From contig URZN01000036.1 in NCBI GenBank assembly GCA_900552345.1, forward strand, positions 1 through 8,503: a stretch of 8,503 nt of DNA. The letters run 5' to 3'. The notes beneath the pieces were generated by a model. That model was not told the origin of the DNA, made no database searches, and saw only the letters and a program-made list of their open reading frames with translations. Shown here one piece after another: positions 6,015 through 8,503 of the stretch; positions within the stretch are counted from its first letter, which is position 1; each line of letters opens with the position of its first letter. Position numbers and translations under genes: made by a program. This DNA comes from an uncultured Collinsella sp. (GTDB taxonomy: Bacteria; Actinomycetota; Coriobacteriia; Coriobacteriales; Coriobacteriaceae).

Positions 6015-6125
6015 TTACGGCGTTTTACCAAACGCCGTAACCGGCCGACGCCGCGCGCCGCCCAGGGCGACAATTTGCCATTCAAAAGGCGAGGCATGAC
6101 CAGAAGGTCAATGCCTCGCCTTTTT
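6014..6125 (+). other. Two-hairpin 3' element, copy 1 (after pyrE)
   Basis: Hairpin 1 pairs GTTACGGCGTTT (6014-6025) with its exact complement (6030-6041) over the loop TACC. A 42-nt linker follows, containing GACGCCGC (6047-6054) and GCGACAATTTGCCATTCAA (6067-6085). Hairpin 2 (6084-6124) has a 14-bp outer stem, a single bulged A (6110) and the cap GACC-AGAA-GGTC, ending in T5. The same architecture recurs at 8399-8503 after an unrelated gene. From the right arm of hairpin 1 to TTCAA the two copies align over 56 nt without a gap. I do not recognise it as a named RNA family. Confidence 0.7.
6084..6125 (+). terminator. Intrinsic terminator of pyrE (hairpin 2 of the 3' element)
   Basis: The left arm 6084-6097 and right arm 6111-6124 form a perfect 14-bp stem capped by GACC-AGAA-GGTC with a bulged A at 6110. 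The 3' side ends in a T5 run. The A4 at the left base means it could also stop transcription coming from the right. Confidence 0.85.
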
Positions 6126-6323
6126 CATGCCAACTTGTTCGCCCTGGACGTCGCTCGCTGTCCGTCCTCTACCTGCGACGTTGTCTTACTCCGGATGGGT
6201 AGTCATTGGGGACGTTCTTAAATGGCTAGTCACCGGGGACGTTCTTGTTTGACTAGTCGTTTAAGAACGTCCCCAATGACTACTTGCTCTCGTTAGATAA
6301 GCGTCCGAGAACCACGCTCGTCG
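6126..6323. other. Intergenic region between pyrE terminator and the SIS-domain gene
   Basis: Apart from the GGGGAC repeat cluster, this convergent intergenic region holds only a loose inverted repeat, ACGTCGC (6148-6154) with GCGACGT (6175-6181). I see no ORF or RNA gene that I can support. Confidence 0.5.
6199..6283. repeat. Inverted GGGGAC-type repeat cluster
   Basis: Two perfect 24-bp inverted arms (6199-6222, reading GTAGTCATTGGGGACGTTCT and then TAAA, and 6260-6283) enclose a third, direct, degenerate copy CTAGTCACCGGGGACGTTCTT (6226-6246). The arms begin with GTAG, the tetranucleotide typical of REP sequences. The cluster lies between the pyrE terminator and the converging SIS-domain gene. 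It looks like a BIME-like arrangement of REP-type repeats. Confidence 0.7.
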
Positions 6324-6887
6324 CTACTTAAGCCCCGGGAGGCGGGTGTAGGGGAACGAGCGCTCCAGGAATTCGGAGCAGCGGGCGTAGTCTTTGGCGA
6401 AGTAGCTGCTGTAGAGCGAATCGAGCACGTATTGCACGGCGATGTGGCTTACGAACTGCGTGATGCGATGCGTCATGCTCTCGTGGTCACTCACCGTAAG
6501 GTAGGCGGCAAAGCCGGGGTGAATGCGAGCGCAATAAGGCGTGCCGATGACGATGACCGGGACATGCCGGCTGCTGAGGATCGGCAAGATGTCCTTGAGG
6601 TTGGGGGCAAGGCCGCTGTAGGAGATGACGATTGCCGCATGGTCGGGACCCGAGGCGGGGGCCGTTCGCACCTGGGCCTCGACACCGTTGTGGCACGTTG
6701 CGCTTTTACCGGCGGAGAGCAGGCGATCGCGGAACATTCCCGCTGGATAGAGGTTGTGCGAGCCCGTGTAGATGTCGACCTGTCGGACGTTCGCGATGAG
6801 CTTGGCGGCGTGGTCAAGCTGCGTGGGGTCGAGCAGCTCCTGCATTTCGGCCAGCGTGGTCTGGTAGAGCCCCTCCATGCGCTCCAT
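6324..6887 (-). CDS. SIS-domain protein, RpiR/MurR-like without its HTH
   Basis: The 187 residues match the sugar isomerase (SIS) half of RpiR/MurR-type regulators. A helical lead-in (YQTTLAEMQELLDPTQLDHAAKLI) is followed by the first strand and loop DIYTGSHNLYPAGMFRDRLL at about 38-57. Next come AIVISYSGLAPNLKDIL at 85-101, VPVIVIGTP at 109-117 and a closing helix. SIS domains bind phosphorylated sugars. The usual 75-100-residue N-terminal HTH of this family is missing. An in-frame TGA lies seven codons upstream of the ATG, and no HTH-like peptide is readable in the 110 bases before it. The ribosome binding site is weak. It may be an N-terminally truncated regulator remnant or a stand-alone SIS sensor. 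It is divergent from crr, which suggests a sugar-related role. An N-terminally trimmed start four codons in is also possible. Confidence 0.75.
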   Translation of the reverse strand: MERMEGLYQTTLAEMQELLDPTQLDHAAKLIANVRQVDIYTGSHNLYPAGMFRDRLLSAGKSATCHNGVEAQVRTAPASGPDHAAIVISYSGLAPNLKDILPILSSRHVPVIVIGTPYCARIHPGFAAYLTVSDHESMTHRITQFVSHIAVQYVLDSLYSSYFAKDYARCSEFLERSFPYTRLPGLK

Positions 6888-6960
6888 AACCTGCGCAGGC
6901 GATACTCAGCTTATCGACCCGCGATGCAAAGGAGATACCCATCCCACGAGCACTACCGGG

Positions 6961-6982
6961 AAGGGCTCTCGATTCGAGCCTT
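6961..6982. promoter_or_regulatory. Inverted repeat upstream of the crr promoter
   Basis: AAGGGCTC (6961-6968) and GAGCCTT (6976-6982) are inverted with one extra G, around the loop TCGATTC. The site lies just upstream of the crr -35 and between the divergent crr and SIS-domain genes. This suits an operator, although no T-run or known consensus supports a specific role. Confidence 0.3.
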
Positions 6983-6986
6983 CACC

Positions 6987-7015
6987 TTAGCAATTTGATC
7001 ATTTGGCACTATAAT
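6987..7015 (+). promoter_or_regulatory. Promoter of crr
   Basis: A perfect TATAAT (7010-7015) is preceded after 17 bases by TTAGCA (6987-6992), a 4 of 6 match to TTGACA. The expected start near 7022 gives a 5' leader of about 43 nt before the crr ATG. Confidence 0.7.
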
Positions 7016-7050
7016 CACCATAGGCATGCGCATAACGTTGCGCTTAATCA

Positions 7051-7057
7051 AGAGGAG
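7051..7057 (+). promoter_or_regulatory. Ribosome binding site deciding the crr start
   Basis: AGAGGAG is followed after seven bases by ATG at 7065, rather than by the earlier in-frame ATG at 7026. Confidence 0.85.
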
Positions 7058-7064
7058 AAAACGT

Positions 7065-7601
7065 ATGGGTCTGTTTGACATGTTTAAGAAGAAGGCTGAG
7101 CCTGCCGCTGCTGCAGCTCCCGCTTCCATCTCTGCTTCTGCCGGCGCCGACGTGCTGTGCTCGCCCGTCAAGGGCAAGGTCATCAAGATGGCCGACGTGC
7201 CCGATCCCGTCTTTGGTGGTGAGGTCCTGGGCAAGGGCTGCGCCGTGTGGCCCGAGGACGATCTGGTCTACGCTCCCTGCGACGGCAAGGTGACCGTCAC
7301 CATGGGTCACGCCGTGGGCCTGCAGTCCGATAGCGGCATCGAGGTTCTGGTGCACGTTGGTGTCGATACCGTCAACATGAACGGCGACGGCTTCGAGGGC
7401 TTCGTCAAGGCTGACGATGTCGTGAAGGCCGGCCAGCCCTTGCTCAAGATCGACCGCGCCAAGATCGCTGCTGCCGGCTACAAGGACTGCGTCGTCGTGG
7501 CTGTGTCCAACACCGCCGAGTTCGCCGACGTCGAGCTTACCGTCGAGGCCGAGTCTGCCGTCGCTGCTGGTGACGCCATCGTTAAGGTCGTCCGCAAGTA
7601 G
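7065..7601 (+). CDS. crr: PTS glucose-type EIIA component
   Basis: This 178-residue single-domain EIIA of the glucose family accepts phosphate from HPr and passes it to a sugar-specific EIIBC; in many bacteria it also signals sugar availability. The active-site His is H97 in IEVLVHVGVDTV, and the second conserved His is H82 in GHAVGLQSDSG. Other matches to Escherichia coli Crr are the N-terminal MGLFDMFKKK helix, SPVKGKVIKMADVPDPVFG (33-51) and VVAVSNTAEF near the C-terminus. An Ala/Pro/Ser-rich linker of about residues 11-27 is longer than in E. coli. I chose the ATG at 7065 because AGAGGAG lies seven bases upstream and the product then starts like Crr; an ATG 13 codons earlier lacks both. 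It has its own promoter and terminator and is divergent from the SIS-domain gene. No EIIBC is present here. Confidence 0.95.
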   Translation: MGLFDMFKKKAEPAAAAAPASISASAGADVLCSPVKGKVIKMADVPDPVFGGEVLGKGCAVWPEDDLVYAPCDGKVTVTMGHAVGLQSDSGIEVLVHVGVDTVNMNGDGFEGFVKADDVVKAGQPLLKIDRAKIAAAGYKDCVVVAVSNTAEFADVELTVEAESAVAAGDAIVKVVRK

Positions 7602-7624
7602 ACTGCGACATCCAAAGGATGTGC

Positions 7625-7657
7625 AAGGGTGGTCGAATTGTTCGACCACCCTTTTTT
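7625..7657 (+). terminator. Intrinsic terminator of crr
   Basis: AAGGGTGGTCGAA (7625-7637) and its exact complement (7641-7653) form a 13-bp stem with loop TTG, and the T-run extends to 7657. A small hairpin, ACATCC-AAA-GGATGT (7608-7622), lies just before it. Neither hairpin shares the GACCAGAAGGTC cap found after pyrE and the lipoprotein gene. Confidence 0.95.
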
Positions 7658-7743
7658 ATTACAATGCGGCGGAACGTTTTATTGCGCGTTGGGCGGACCG
7701 GTAAACCGTTCGGACGTTAAATCGAGCCGACTGCGCCTTTGCT

Positions 7744-7773
7744 TTGCCGGGGGTGTTCGTTAGCGGCTAGTAT
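7744..7773 (+). promoter_or_regulatory. Possible promoter of the lipoprotein gene
   Basis: TTGCCG (7744-7749) and TAGTAT (7768-7773) are each a 4 of 6 match to the sigma-A hexamers, separated by 18 bases. Transcription would start near 7780 and include the 5' UTR hairpin at 7793-7816. Confidence 0.35.
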
Positions 7774-7792
7774 GGCCTTATTGTTACGACGT

Positions 7793-7816
7793 GCACCGCG
7801 TCGGGAAGCGCGGTGC
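7793..7816 (+). promoter_or_regulatory. 5' UTR hairpin before the lipoprotein gene
   Basis: GCACCGCG (7793-7800) and CGCGGTGC (7809-7816) form a perfect 8-bp stem with an 8-nt loop. It ends eight bases before the GGGAGG ribosome binding site (7825-7830). It could stabilise the mRNA or affect initiation. Confidence 0.5.
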
Positions 7817-7824
7817 CGCTTGTT

Positions 7825-7830
7825 GGGAGG
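7825..7830 (+). promoter_or_regulatory. Ribosome binding site deciding the lipoprotein start
   Basis: GGGAGG is six bases before ATG at 7837. The resulting N-terminus begins MKKK, as expected for a signal peptide. Confidence 0.85.
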
Positions 7831-7836
7831 AATGTC

Positions 7837-8394
7837 ATGAAGAAGAAGCTGCTGCTTGCGCCCCTGATGGCTGTTCTGGTCGCGTGCGTGGTTGTGCTTT
7901 CCGGCTGCGGAGGTCCTTCGGTTGAGGAGCTTATCACCGAGGATCTTACGACGCAGTTTGACGAGGTCAAGAATGGTGGCGACGACTTCCTCGCCGGCCT
8001 GGAAGAGGCCTCGGGCGACGAGTTCGAGCAGCTGGGCATCGATCCCAAGGAGTACGCCAAGAGCTATCTCGAGGGCTTTGACTACAAGATCGGCGACGTG
8101 ACGGTCGATGAGGACAAGGGCACCGCAACTGCCGAGGTCACCATTACCTGCAAGTCCATGAACCAGATCGTTGAGGATTTTGCCACCCAGTACCAGGAGA
8201 AGGTCGCCGCGCTCGATTCGATGCCTTCCGATGACGAGCTGTACAAGATGGCCGGTCAGGTTATGGTCGATGTGACCAAGGCTGCTAAGACCAAGGACAC
8301 CAAGGTCACCTTCAAGTACTCCTGCAATGACGACGGCGAGTGGTCTGCTGACGATTCCGCAACCAACGAGATGATGAATGCCATGATGAGCTAG
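7837..8394 (+). CDS. Lipoprotein of unknown function
   Basis: The 185-residue product begins with a lipoprotein signal peptide: MKKK, a hydrophobic core (about residues 5-20) and lipobox LSGC with the acylated cysteine at C24. The mature part would be anchored outside the cytoplasmic membrane. It is acidic, with a helical start (SVEELITEDLTTQFDEVKNG). A beta-rich centre (YKIGDVTVDEDKGTATAEVT, about 77-96) follows, then a helix and a strand (TKVTFKYSCNDDGEW). This layout resembles small secreted lipoproteins of Gram-positive bacteria with NTF2-like or DUF5105/DUF4878-type domains, but I cannot assign the family from sequence alone. Two cysteines in the mature part might form a disulfide. The start is set by GGGAGG six bases upstream; an ATG eight codons earlier would spoil the signal peptide. 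It appears monocistronic. Confidence 0.9.
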   Translation: MKKKLLLAPLMAVLVACVVVLSGCGGPSVEELITEDLTTQFDEVKNGGDDFLAGLEEASGDEFEQLGIDPKEYAKSYLEGFDYKIGDVTVDEDKGTATAEVTITCKSMNQIVEDFATQYQEKVAALDSMPSDDELYKMAGQVMVDVTKAAKTKDTKVTFKYSCNDDGEWSADDSATNEMMNAMMS

Positions 8395-8398
8395 GGGA

Positions 8399-8503
8399 GT
8401 TACGCGGTTCTACGAACCGCGTAACCAGTTGACGCTGCAAACGCCCCTAAGCGGCAATCTGACGTTCAATTTCAAGGGCGCGACCAGAAGGTCAGCGCCC
8501 TTT
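8399..8503 (+). other. Two-hairpin 3' element, copy 2 (after the lipoprotein gene)
   Basis: Hairpin 1 pairs GTTACGCGGTTC (8399-8410) with GAACCGCGTAAC (8414-8425) over the loop TAC, starting five bases after the stop codon. The linker carries GACGCTGC (8431-8438) and GCGGCAATCTGACGTTCAA (8451-8469) at the same distances as in the copy after pyrE. Hairpin 2 begins at 8474 and has the same GACC-AGAA-GGTC cap and bulged A. The window ends within its T-run. Confidence 0.7.
8474..8503 (+). terminator. Intrinsic terminator of the lipoprotein gene (hairpin 2 of the 3' element)
   Basis: AAGGGCGC (8474-8481) pairs with GCGCCCTT (8495-8502) and is capped by GACC-AGAA-GGTC with a bulged A at 8494. The T-run starts at 8501 and is cut by the window edge, so its full length is unknown. 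Confidence 0.75.

Noticed and set aside
6199..6283. A CRISPR-like repeat arrangement.
   Set aside because: There are only three short copies in mixed orientation with no regular spacers and no cas genes.

Overview
This window most likely comes from a gut actinobacterium of the Coriobacteriia, probably Collinsella or a close relative. The evidence is a G+C-rich sequence with strong G/C third-position bias, purine-rich Shine-Dalgarno sites of the AGGAGG type, a Coriobacteriia-like gene set, and intergenic GGGGAC-type repeats that I associate from memory with these genomes. The genus is an inference. Bases 1-48 are not biological: they are an Illumina Nextera i7 adapter ending in the transposase mosaic end, so the left edge is a contig end with untrimmed adapter.

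Layout. Positions 51-1568 (minus strand) hold two closely spaced genes for zinc-ribbon proteins: a DUF4428-like protein, then a TFIIB-type zinc-ribbon protein cut off by the contig end. Positions 1569-2121 are decayed intergenic DNA with GGGGAC repeats, a C-terminal fragment of a LuxR-family regulator, a long imperfect palindrome and a GGC-rich tract. Positions 2122-4890 (minus) encode a 922-residue P-type ATPase of the MgtA/MgtB (P3B) family. Its upstream region holds a sigma-A-like promoter, a roughly 275-nt leader with a 23-codon ORF behind an excellent ribosome binding site, and a REP-like hairpin. pyrE (5331-6014, plus) is divergent from it. After pyrE come a two-hairpin 3' element and a cluster of GGGGAC repeats. 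A SIS-domain protein resembling RpiR regulators but lacking their HTH (6324-6887, minus) is divergent from crr, the glucose-type PTS EIIA gene (7065-7601, plus), which has its own promoter and terminator. A lipoprotein of unknown function (7837-8394, plus) ends the window and is followed by a second copy of the two-hairpin 3' element.

How the parts relate. Most genes look like independent housekeeping or accessory transcription units. Plausible functional links are the zinc-ribbon pair (one operon) and the SIS-domain gene beside the PTS EIIA gene (sugar-phosphate sensing and sugar transport).

The observations most worth following up are three. First, a two-hairpin RNA element recurs after two unrelated genes, with ungapped spacing, an identical GACCAGAAGGTCA hairpin top and compensatory changes in its first stem. 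Second, the MgtA-like pump has a leader with a small ORF, organised like the enterobacterial mgtA leader. Third, the same pump has substitutions at three membrane positions that are usually conserved near the ion site.
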